Shown piece after piece: positions 35,501-46,387 of a DNA stretch of 64,000 nucleotides. Source of the DNA: Pempheris klunzingeri (Eukaryota; Chordata; Actinopteri; Acropomatiformes; Pempheridae); contig NC_092035.1 of NCBI RefSeq assembly GCF_042242105.1, positions 8,149,477 to 8,213,476 of the forward strand, given 5' to 3'. The notes under the pieces were generated by a model. That model saw nothing but the letters and a program-made list of their open reading frames with translations, did not search any database and was not told where the DNA came from. Numbering within the stretch: the first letter of the stretch is position 1; every line of letters starts with the position of its first letter. The translations under genes were made by a program, and so were the position numbers.

Positions 35501-38500
35501 GGCAATTAGAGGAACATTAGAGGGTCCAGATTTAGCAGCAGCAGGTCTGCATGTTAGAGGGGACGTTATCAAGATGACTGAGTGAAGCTGCTCAGCTCAC
35601 AGGGAAGTCTCAGCACATCAGTTTTCAGACCAAGAGGTCAAGTGGGATCCATTTTCACTCATCTGATTCTCTCTTGTACTAATTTAATCTTTGTCTGGCA
35701 ATTACAAGAAAAATTATCTGTGTGCCCATCTGCGAACAGCAGGATTACTATCCAACAACCGAACACACACACACGCAAACAACAACACTCTCCTCGAGCC
35801 CCACATGATCAGTCAATAGCACCCCCCCCCCACAACATAACCCAGTTGTAGTCAATATCTGCATGCAGCATTACTAGACAAATGATACAGAGGCACAGAT
35901 TGAGAAGGGGAGAGATGATGAGCGAGGAGACTGGTGCTGCACTGTGATCTTCATTGGTCGCAGATATGAGATGCTATTTTGGGCGATAAAGGAAAAGCCC
36001 CAGGGACGCTGGTGTGGAGACAAGGGAACCAACGACGCTTCCTCAAAGACGAGGTGTCCAGGCAAGCGAGGGGTGTGAAGATGCGGTTTTGCTGTAAACT
36101 AGGTGATAGACTATATGATGACCTGAAGCTAAAATACACTTAAACAAATTATATGATGGAGGGTATCTTAGGTGTTAAACACAAAACCATCTTTGCTGAG
36201 AAAATCCTCTTCGAGGGACAGAATCATCCATTTAGTATTAAAACTTGCGTCTCAGGTAGCTGTATTTCTCCCACAATTCATTTGGTTTTTAAACACACCC
36301 ACGGCCAGCATCGTGCGGAGGACATCCATGCACACAAAAACCTGGCGTGCCCAGCTTTAGTAGCTTTAGCGTCTTAGCCTTAACCTTTGCTTGACATCTT
36401 AATCTTTGCAGCTTTGTGAGGTGTCAGCCGGTCCTCGAGGTCCATGTAGAAATGGAGAGGATAAATGGGACTGTATTCTGCAAAGGTCATCTCTACCCAC
36501 ACAAACTACGGAGGAATTTCTGTAAGGCAATTTACTTTTTAGCAATATGTGAAGGTTGCTTCCAACTCTGTGCTTTTATTATGCAGATTTGTGAGTGATT
36601 CACAGCTTGTATCCTCCCTATGATTATTACTCTCTACTCTATTTGAGGTGCAGTATGGAGGTCATTCACTAATATAGGGCTCACCTAGAAAACAACAGAG
36701 ATTAAGAACTTTGTTGACTGATGCAGTTCCCATATTGTACTGTTTCATTCCCAGATGACCTGTGTGTCATCTGCAGGCAGTTTGATGGAAAGCACATAAT
36801 GATCTAATAACTTCCTCCCTGTAATGTTTTCTTTCTTTTAGCCAAATCAACACACTGTTTTTTAAAGAAATCTGCAATCCAGGTTTCTGAACAAATCTGG
36901 ACGTCTGGATTAATCCTCCTCCTCCTCCCCAGTATAATAAAACCTGTCTTCGACTGCCCCTAATCCCCCTCAGCGTAGAGATTACCAAGATCTTCTGAAT
37001 ATCTTACATTTCTCACAAGAATACAAGTCGCTGATCACTGTCATGAATTGAGCGCACTGAGGGGTTTCATGTAACAGAAACAACACACACAAATTCTTTA
37101 ACTTGATTCTATGTATCATGGGATTGAAACTAGCATCATCTTGGCCACTGCTTGTTTACCAAGTATTCTAACTTCACTGTAGAGGTTGACATAACTCCAT
37201 GTTGCCAGCAGCACATCTCTAAAAGGTGATTTAAAGCACACACAAAAGGACTTTTTCTACAGAAGGCAATTTCTGACACTTAAAATATATAAATGTAACG
37301 CATTTTCCCCCTCAGATGCTCTCTTACTATAATCTTATCTGCCTCCAACTTTCACAAACGAGGCAATAATATGACAAAAGTTTCCCATGCGTGTGAGATA
37401 CTAAGTGATGGTTATGAGAGAGTTTCTCATATGTACGCAATTCTATGTCATTATGATTTAGCATAATTAAGTCAAGTAGGTGAGGAATTTTGGAAATGAA
37501 TCAATCGTATCCCAGACGTATCCAAGTTCAAATCCCATAATAAGAGCTTTCCGAAAAGGTTTAAAGAAATGACTAAATAGTGGAATACAGGATCAAGGTA
37601 GAGATGTTAAAGTCTGCTACGTCATTATGAGAAAATGTCGTAATTATGTGAAAAAAAACATTGCAGGTGGATTTTTTTTGTCGTCCATATACCTTCATAC
37701 AATTTGCAATTAGCTGCTGGCTAAAAACTACATTAGTCTTATTGGGGTATTTTGATTAAAATGACTCCAGTAACAGACTAGAAAAGCAAAATCAATGGTT
37801 CAAGTTCAAAGGTTCAGATTCTAAATAGTGGATCTGATATTACATGGGCAGAGCAGAACACCACTCAAATAAAAACAAGGACGTGTGTCCAATGCTAAAA
37901 ATTCACTAATAAATGGGAGATATGTTTAATTGCTTTTTGGAGTTAGAAATAAGTTCATAACTGCAGAAAGTAAAAATATAATGATGAAAGTCATCATAAA
38001 GGTCATGATAGTAAGGCTCCAAATTAAAAAAAAATGGACTGAGGATTGGTTCAATATTTTAGAATATAGACTTAATTACTTTTTCCCAGAATATCACTCC
38101 CTCTAAAACCTCAACTTGTATTTACATTGCTGTTTGTGTACATGATAATCAAACCAGATACAACATTTAGTCTTTTTTTTTTTTTAACCTTTGCATAGAC
38201 TCATGCTAACGTATTCCCCCTGCCTCCAGTCTTTAAGCTAAGCAAAGCTAACCACCTGCTGGCTCCAGCTTCAAACTCAGCACACAGACATGAGAGCAAC
38301 GAGCTTTATCTTTAGATTGAAATAGATCATACTGCAGATCTAAAGCTAATAAATCTTAAGATTTATCTTTAGATTGTAATAGATCAGCTCTCTGTTGGGC
38401 CTAATTGCTAATATGATCATCATTGTGCTGTAAGGCATGTGATCAAGGTCACATTTCCCATCATACTGGCACAGGAAGACTGTGACATGAAAGCAAAAGG

Positions 38501-41500
38501 TGATATCTTAAATTCATCCAGACGTCACAGACAGGCTGGTGGGGACATGTTGTGTGAAGAGACACACGAAAGCACATGCAGCATCTACACCTCATTAGCA
38601 ACCATGTGACGTCACTGCGCCGGCCTCCGTCAGAGGTATCCCACTGTGGTGTAAAGATAGGAAGTATTGACAAAAACTAAAACTCAGTGCTACCCAGAGA
38701 TTTTTATGCTTTATCGGCCTACATCTCAACATCAGGCAGCAGCATCGGATCTCCCAAAAGACCTGTGCATTCACCCTGTGCCAAAAATAAAACTCTGGTG
38801 TCAGGTACTGTACATATACTTTCCCACCCACAAGAAGTGACGAATCTGAACTTCAGTGAAATGCAAACTGTCTCCTCAACAGCAGTGAGTGGGAAATGTA
38901 GAGAATCCAACGCCACTTTTAGCCTCTTTTGTTGTTTTAGTTTCCCTAAAGTAAGACTACGAAACTTTTAATAATAGGACAATGCTAAATGCTGCTTTTT
39001 AGTATGTAACCACCAGTCATGTATCAGCACAGTCGTTACACAGCATTATTAACCTTACTACGCTAACATTTAGGCACCAGACTGGTCATAGCAGAGCAAG
39101 TGCAGCTGTAGCAGCAGAACCCCTGGGTGTTTTGAACCGAGCGAGGGTGCATTTTGCTGTTAACGAATCCAACTTTTCATTACCAAGAGGAAGAATGTGT
39201 CATTTCTCCCCTCAAAGGTAACACAGTCTCACTTTAATTCATCTCAGATATGCTGGGAGCTGTTTGTATGATTTCTGGCTACTGAAGGTCACATTTTTCT
39301 GACAATCAGCCGACTTGTCACACTGAGTTTTTACAACAATGTGTAGCTGTCATCAGCTTGAAATAACTTGATGTGTGCACTTAGAGGTTGACATTTACAG
39401 TCAAAAGCAACATTGACAGTAAAAGGGCAGTATTACACCTAAAGCGTTTAAGAAATATTCTCAATAATTTACATCCCTCTCTGAAATCTCTGCATATGGC
39501 TCTCTGGCTGAGGATTTAAACTGACTCACTGTAACTGCAAGGGGAGATTAATGTCAAAAATTTGCAACCAGATGTTTTTTTTCCCCATAGTCTGTTAAGT
39601 ATTTCAGTGGTTTAGCAAGAGTAAACAGAAAATCACATACCTTGAAAAGTGTATATCGATAAAATCACATTTTCACCATTCTTCTTCTAAACTTCCTGCA
39701 TATTTCAGCATATTTTAATGCCTTTAAGTGCCACTATCACCATAATATAGTGCCTTTGCCAAATTAATAGCTAAAACCACCTTAACTGTGTTCAGAATGA
39801 AGTGGGCTAATTCGACTCAGGCTGATCTGTGCCTTGGCCAGCCTGCACTCTTTGCTCTAATCTGAAATAATGAGGTCAGTAATAAGGTTACACTCTCTGA
39901 CTGCACAGTGTGAGTCCAGGCTGCCGAGGACGAGCAGTGCAGCCCGGCAATTGAAGCAGGTTTCGCGCCCGGCTTTACAGCAGTTTTATAGCCCGCTGAG
40001 ATGTGAATGCTGTAGCCCCATGCTGCGAGCAAAGCCCTGCAGGAGCCGCTGACCGGCGGTGGGCCTATCAAAAACTACTTGAACCGGCCGTTCGCATATT
40101 GAGAAGGGAATTGTAAGACATAAAGAGGGCCGAGGGATGGATGCAGGTTAATGCTGCCAGTGCTAAGCCAGGAGTGAATGTATAAAGGAAGAAGGAAAGG
40201 AGCAAAGACAGAAAACACCTACATGAGGTGAATTAAAAACCTCAGTATGGTCTTCCTTATTAATGTGCAGTGTTGTGGTCGAAATCATTATTACCAGTTT
40301 GCTGGAGCGTCATTGAGCTAAATTTAACCATTTGCTCTGATTTGACAAAAATGTGTTAAAGCCATGGCTCTATCTAATTACCATGAAGCTCCACAAGCTG
40401 AGCTTTAACAAAACTGGAATTAGTTGCTTGTCTGATAACCAAGGAGCTTATTAGTGCTCATTTTCTCGTTTTTGATTCTAATGCATGGCTCTACTTTGAA
40501 GAAACTTTTCATGTCAACAACCCACAATCACGGGAAAGATACTTCATACTAAAAATATCCCGAGAATATAAAAGTATTAGATTGCAGTTATGGCTACATT
40601 TTTGTAATATCAGTCTCTAGTTTATGTATTTGCTGGTGTGTTCACACTGCTGTGGTGTGTAGGAGAGAGGAGATTTCAAGGTGACTATGAAGTGCTCAAA
40701 AGCAGACAAATGCCTCTGTATTCAGAACCAACCAGCAGGACAATATACACCAAATGTGCAAAATATGAATCATTTCATGCGGTTGAATGAGGTGAATCCA
40801 GATAAAAGCCGTCAGCTGTTACTGATCCACCGACCACAAAGGAGGGCAGACGTTTAACATGACTGAGATGTAGGTTGTGAAAAGGCTTTCAACTATTCTG
40901 TATATTCAGTGTACACAGAGGCATTTTTAGTCACCCTCATTTCACAATCACCTAAGACCCAAATACATTTCATCAGGGCACAGAAACACACACAGTGACA
41001 TATATATATATATACTGTATATATAAAATGATGGAATTGTTAACGTTGCATACATTAATGTGTTTACGCTTGAGGAGGAGTTTCTTTATCTACAGTCAGC
41101 TAGTTTAATCCAGTGGTTTCAAACCCAGGGTTTGCTCCTCTCCAGAGAGTAACCAGATACATCTGAGAGGTTGTGAGATGATTACAGGAGAAACCTCCAG
41201 AACACGGGAGTCTACTGCTGCCTCAGTCTGTTTGATTAATTGTGTTATTCTGCGGTTTTGGCGATTTTAACGGTTTGGTTCGGATCTGATCTAAGTGCCG
41301 TGTTCTGCAAGGTAAAATTACTGAGTTTTTTTCAGTGGAGTCTGGTGGCTTTGAACAGATCGATATCATGGCTGTTCCTGGATAAACAAAAAGGATGTTG
41401 ATCTTTCCCTAGAGTTGTCAGACTCTTCGATGAGCAATCTGAGCCTGTCAGTGGCAAAAACAAGCACTTTAAATGGACATGCTTTGACTTTTTTAAACTT

Positions 41501-44500
41501 TTTGTTGCTGCTCTTTGTTTTAGTGAAATATTGGATAATTTAACTAAAATAGTAATTAAAATAAAAGTTAAAATAATCTATGTCAGTTACTGCATCAAGC
41601 ACCTTGATGCACCAAACTCCTATTTTGCATTTTCCTTTGCTGGCTTTCTGGAAACTTGGTATAAATGTGCGTGACAACTGGATGGAAAGTTGACTAAAAC
41701 ACCTGAACCGTGGCAATGGAGGCCATCCACACACTGCTCTTATGTTAACTTGTGCTCGAGAGTGAAATAAACCAGCGTAGGATCCGAGGGATGACAGTCT
41801 CTCTGCAAACTACATCACACTCTGCTGGATGTGGCTTTCAGATGAGTGTGGGCGTCATCCATTCTCATAATATTTGATCCCTGACTGTCTGTATTCCCGT
41901 CAATATGTGTGACTTGTATAAGACGCGTCATGCTTCAACGTCAGCATGCTGCTGCTGAGTAGGATTGTCCTCAGCAATCAGACTAGGAGAAAATGTTTTG
42001 AGCGCTTTATAAAATGAAATACTCTCAATGATTATTTCTAAACTTCATATCCCAAGTACAGAAGACAGCAATGGGGATTATATATGTATTGGAAAACAAC
42101 TATAATACTCTTTAACCTCTCTTAGCTTCTTTTAAGGACAGAGGGATAAAGGCTGGAATACAAACAAATCTACCAAAGCAGAGGGATCTTACAGTATAAA
42201 CCAGAGTAGCATTTAAATATTGTATTAAGCTGAGCAGTAACATGCCTCAGCACAAACACACACTGATGCACACACGCACAAACTCAGTTCCATTCCCTCT
42301 GCTGCCATCCCGGTGTGCGTCACAGTCCATCATGGAGGTGCTACATTGCCCAAAGTGACAGGACAAGAGCCTTTCAGGTCTGATCTGAAAAGTGCAACAT
42401 GAAACCTTGTGTGGCAACACGTCCTCGGGCGCGGAATGAGCTCGTTGTAGTCTTTATTCAGCAGGTTTAATCTAAAATGACAGGATGGCTTCGCTTAATT
42501 GTTCGTCTATTTCCAGATGGGAAATAGGTTGATGGTTCCCCTGATACTTTTTTATATTTTTAAGTGTGTGGACAGAAAATCAAGCAGGCGCTATCCCGGG
42601 GGAATGAGAACTTCATGTGACAGATTTGTGGCTGTTGGATGAGTTATGACTCATTGCTCATCCAACAAATCCATGGGTATCGAATGATTTATGACTCATG
42701 GTGCATTTGGCTCAAATTTGATACCTTTATGTACAGTATATACACACATATATATTGAGTTATACAGATATATATCATAAATACACACATACGTAGGGTA
42801 TATATATCTAATATATACCCAGCACACTGTGTATACCATGCACACAAGACTTCATTCAAAAAAAGCCATAATTTATGGATCATGCATGTGCAGCCAGTGA
42901 TATTAAACACAGCTCGTACAAATTTGTCCTTGAGCAAGAGCCTGAATCCGTTCAAGCTGCTCAGGACCTGCGCTGACCTCTGGCCTCCCAGTGGAGGGGC
43001 CTCAGTGGGCATCACTAACGTATCACATTATCAGTGACTTCCTCCATCAGTATCGTATTGTATCGAATGTCGTCGGGTGCTGCGATAAACCACCAAAAAA
43101 ACTCTTTCAGCAACACCCACAGGAGTTCACTCGCCGCTCATTAGCTCTGAGCATCTCTTGTCAAAATAACTAATAAAAAAATGGACACTTACAGAGGGAA
43201 AATTGCTGCATTTGCTCCCATCTTTAAAAATGAAGCCAGCTCATGTCAGCCCTGCACACAGCAAAGTGCCAATTTTAATGAGTGCTGACTTTCCGCAGAC
43301 TATTATATTGAGTTGGCAGGTGTTGACTGGAGTGGTGTTGATTCACTCACAGTGCCGATGCAGCTCGGAGGCGCCTCTACAAAACTATTTAAAAGCGTTA
43401 AATTAAGTCTGATGGCTGCCACAGAGGACGGTTAATGGATTGGAAGGATTCTTGACGGCACCCCCCCATCCTTGTCGCCCCCTTTAAGGCTCTCTGTAAC
43501 ATATGGAGATTTGCTCTCTGAACCAACTCCAAGGTAAATTGGCTTCAACACACAGGCGGCACACCTCGGAGGACCCTGTCCTTCTTAAGTGATTTACTCC
43601 CTTAAGCTTGGCTCTGTTGGTTCGGTAATTACAGGAAACTGAAACAGGCCTTCAGACGAGACTTACATGTAGCACATACATGTAGTAAGCGTGTTAATGC
43701 AGCTTTAACAGCTCTATGCGCTGCACCACATGCCAGTGAGAGCACATGCAGCACGGGAGGAAATTTGGTGCCATAATCTCCACTGTTAAACAGTCCAGTT
43801 ACCTTTGACTCTGTGCCTCAAGGTGAGAGAGGGAAGCTTTAAAGCTCCCTCCAGCCTGCAGACAAAACCGCCCATGTAGGCTGGAAAACATCTATTACAC
43901 AGCTGCTGCCAACACTCCTTCTCATAATCTCTGACTAACTCATTCTTGGTCTACAGCAAGTCAGAGAGCTGAGAAACACCCAATGGGGCGATTCTTTAAA
44001 TCGCTTGTTTCGTCCAAACCTAAAGCAGCGAATACGTGAATTCTTTTTGTAAGAGTGAGTGAGTTAGGGATGGAGTGAAGGAGTGAGAAAAGAAGACTGA
44101 AAAGATGAATATCTTAGCAACCAAGTGAACCAATTATTAAAAATAATTTTGTGAGGGAGTGAGTGAGTGAGATAGGGATGGAGTGAAGGAGTGAGTGAGC
44201 AGTGGAGCAACGAGTGAGTGAGTGAGTGAGTGAGTGAGTGAGTGAGCTGATGCTGAAAAGATGAATCTCTTAGCAACCCAGTGAACCAATTATTAAAAAT
44301 GATCTTGCAAGTGAGTGAGTGAATGAATGAGTGAATGACTAAATGAATTGAGTGGAGACTTAAAGGAGAGTCAATGAAACAATGAGGGAGTAAATGAGTG
44401 GATCAGTGAATGGAAATAAGAGTGAATGAGTGAATTGAGGTGAATGAACAGGTGACTAAACCCGCTCTCCATCTGATCCATTTATTCCCCAATAACTTCC

Positions 44501-45060
44501 AGACTACCCCCGGCTCACCTTTTGCTCTTCTGTGCGCTCTTCTTGTCCCTCTTGTTCATCACCACGGGCACGCAGCTCGTCAGCTCGGTCCAGTCCGCGT
44601 GCAGCCCGCAGCTCCAGCCCGTGGAGAACCGGGAGAAGAGCCAGGACTCTGCCTTCCCGGGCCGGTGACAGGTGCACTTCCTCTGGCCGGGCATGCAGTC
44701 GCAGGGCTGCTCCAGCTGGATGTTTTTGACCAGGTGGCGCCCGAACGTGGTCCCGCCGGTCTTCTGGATGTGCAGGAACACCATCACATCGTCCCCGCGG
44801 ATGTTGAAGTCGACGTGCCGGTCCAGGTCCCGCTCCGTGAAGTTGAATTTGGACGTGATTTTGGAGGGAAGGTCCTCGTCCGGCTCCGGCTCCGTGTAAA
44901 CTAACTCAAAGCCGGAGGAGTAGCGCTGGAAAAGCCCTTTGTCGTCGCTCCTGAAGTAGCAGGTGTTGCTGTCCGCCGGGCACACGTACTGGTAGCCGAT
45001 CATTAAGAAGAGCACCGCCGCGATGGGGATGAAGATGAGTCTGTTGAACTTCTCCTCCAT
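28742..45060 (-). CDS. hs6st3: Heparan-sulfate 6-O-sulfotransferase 3
   Basis: A Golgi type II membrane enzyme that transfers sulfate from PAPS to the 6-O position of glucosamine in heparan sulfate, tuning FGF, Wnt and related signalling. Two coding exons on the minus strand: 45060-44519 and 29513-28742, joined by a split Arg codon (AG/G) across a 15,005 bp intron. Product 437 aa; human HS6ST3 is 471, the difference lying in the variable stem. The start MEEKFNRLIF was chosen over an upstream in-frame ATG at 45093 because it aligns with MDERFNK of human HS6ST3. Signal anchor at about 8-27; PAPS 5' loop LHIQKTGGTTFGRHL at 96-110; GLHADWTEL (His 154, equivalent to the proposed catalytic base); 3'-phosphate motif LRDPVSRYLSEW in exon 2. 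The C-terminus TEDYSSQVVRW is diagnostic for isoform 3 over HS6ST1/2. The tail before it is a Gly run and Glu/Gln-rich stretch. Confidence 0.96.
29640..29920. repeat. Dispersed repeat (family B), rearranged copy with opposing fragments
   Basis: The left part has aaagctcactaattagcac in plus orientation. The right part (about 29810-29920), ending ttcccaaaatatgtc, is the reverse complement of the family B head. A CTAGT/CTGCTAGTC short tandem lies at 29640-29672 and an AAGCT tandem at 29811-29827. Located in the hs6st3 intron near exon 2. Confidence 0.5.
34029..34056. repeat. (TG)14 microsatellite
   Basis: Uninterrupted TG repeat in the hs6st3 intron. Confidence 0.95.
38190..38320 (-). repeat. 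Dispersed repeat (family B), inverted copy
   Basis: The minus strand reads through gaagctggagccagcaggtg, ttagctttgcttagctt and aaagactggaggcaggggg, matching the fragment at 18605-18680. It lies in the hs6st3 intron. Confidence 0.5.
38315..38386. repeat. Direct repeat with nested palindrome
   Basis: A 25 bp direct repeat (38315-38339 and 38362-38386, one mismatch) encloses an 18 bp perfect palindrome ATAAATCTTAAGATTTAT (38349-38366). Located in the hs6st3 intron. Confidence 0.75.
44054..44330. repeat. Compound GAGT minisatellite with a duplicated larger unit
   Basis: (GAGT)n tracts are interspersed with a larger unit present twice. The part around agggatggagtgaaggag occurs at about 44055-44087 and 44163-44195. 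The part from ctgaaaagatgaat to attattaaaaat occurs at 44097-44151 and 44253-44307, with few mismatches. The second copy has an expanded (GAGT)n insert. It lies in the hs6st3 intron, starting about 190 bp from the exon 1 donor. Confidence 0.85.
44519..45060 (-). other. hs6st3: hs6st3 coding exon 1
   Basis: Encodes residues 1-180 plus two bases of Arg 181: the signal anchor, the stem and the PAPS-binding loop, ending KSAQKSKR at the donor AG|gtgagc (44518 downwards). The exon is markedly richer in GC and CpG than the flanking intron, as expected for a CpG-island first exon; the richer composition continues upstream to about 45.4 kb. Confidence 0.94.
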
Positions 45061-45429
45061 GGTGGGACACTGGGAATCACGCCGTCGGCACAAACACTAG
45101 CGTGATGTTTTCCTCCCCCCCTCGTCTCATCCTGCAGCTTCACCCCAGGCACGAGCCGCTCCTCTTAGTTAAACAGCCGGAGGTCCGAGCAGGTGAGAGC
45201 ATTTCCTGCCTGCACGAGCGCTGATCCACTTCTCAAACTTGCAGCTGTCACACTGAACATTTAGTTATTCCCCAAAACATTCACCATCTTTTTATTATTA
45301 TTATTCTTCTGCCTCAGACGTGTCACCCTGGTGGCACAGGTCGCGTGCAGTGACACCTTCCCAGACGTCAGAGCGGCACATCCCCGCGCGAGGAGCGTCG
45401 GAGCTCTGCTGTCCTGCCAAAGACTGCTG

Positions 45430-45456
45430 GTGTGTGTGAGTGTGTGTGTGAGTGAG

Positions 45457-45489
<33 letters not shown>
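45430..45489. repeat. (TG)n microsatellite upstream of hs6st3
   Basis: A TG-rich tract with GAGTG interruptions, about 370-430 bp upstream of the hs6st3 start codon, at the edge of its CpG-rich promoter region. Confidence 0.92.
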
Positions 45490-45492
<3 letters not shown>

Positions 45493-46352
45493 CCGGCAGC
45501 ACTAGAGAAAGGCTGCTCTGAATAACACACACTTCCGGTCAGGGCTTTCAAAATAGTAAGTGCGATTTTAAAAAAACGTTGGGATGAAATAATTATGGAT
45601 TACTGACACCTTATGTGCCTTAAAATGGGGGGAAATAGATATTAATATTGATTAGACTAAATTCATATTTGGAGCTCTACACCTGAATTCAATTCAATCA
45701 GAAAAACAACCACTGACAGTCTAGTGTGTATTATATCAAAACCATAGAAATTAATATAGATAGATAGATGAATGAAATGTCGGCTATATAAATTGGAATC
45801 TGAAAAGTAAATTGCATATCCATTTATGAAAATGTAAACATAATCATGTCGACGAAGCTTTATCTATAGTGATGACTGTGTGTCTACCCAATTTTGGTTG
45901 AAATGCCGCTGGAGATTCTTCATTTGAGCTGTCACCAATGAGTCCTGCATGAAAAGAGCCAGAGCCAACACAAAGTTGGTAATTTAAGTCAAGAATCATC
46001 AAACATTGACTTATTAATGTTTATAATAGTCCATCAGGCCAGTACAGAGTGCTAACAAAAAGGCTACAGAGACTACATTGAAGATGGAGAATCATGAATG
46101 CAGAATGCTATTAACAATTCTTAAATATTATTGGTTCACAAGCCCCCACTACTGCTGTCTAATAACCCAGAGTTTTGCACCCCTTCATTATGGTACTGTA
46201 TACTGTAGTTTAAAAAAGAAACATCCCAAAGCAGTCTTTTATTTTGAAGAGTAAAAGATATGAATTCCGGTTGTGTTCAGGCTGACTTGACTCACATCTG
46301 CGCCAGTCATCTGTCCCGGCTGCCGAGCCAGTGACGTAACTGCATCTCTTTT

Positions 46353-46354
<2 letters not shown>

Positions 46355-46385
<31 letters not shown>
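46355..46385. repeat. (CA)n microsatellite
   Basis: Uninterrupted CA repeat of about 15 units, intergenic. Confidence 0.95.

Positions 46386-46387
<2 letters not shown>

Larger units (their letters stand above)
29514..44518 (-). other. hs6st3: Single large intron of hs6st3
   Basis: This 15 kb intron corresponds to the very large intron of human HS6ST3. It is mostly AT-rich unique-looking sequence with no exon I can support. It contains dispersed repeat fragments (about 29640-29920, 38190-38320), a (TG)14 tract (34029-34056), short CA and C runs (35762-35830), TA-rich tracts (40999-41026 and 42726-42830), a CpG-richer block at about 39900-40130, and a compound GAGT minisatellite near its 5' end (44054-44330). 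Enhancers are plausible but not demonstrable by eye. Confidence 0.8.

Noticed and set aside
45061-45093. Upstream in-frame ATG of hs6st3 at 45093
   Set aside because: It adds MCRRRDSQCPT before the family-conserved MEEKFNR start; the downstream ATG aligns with other HS6ST3 proteins.
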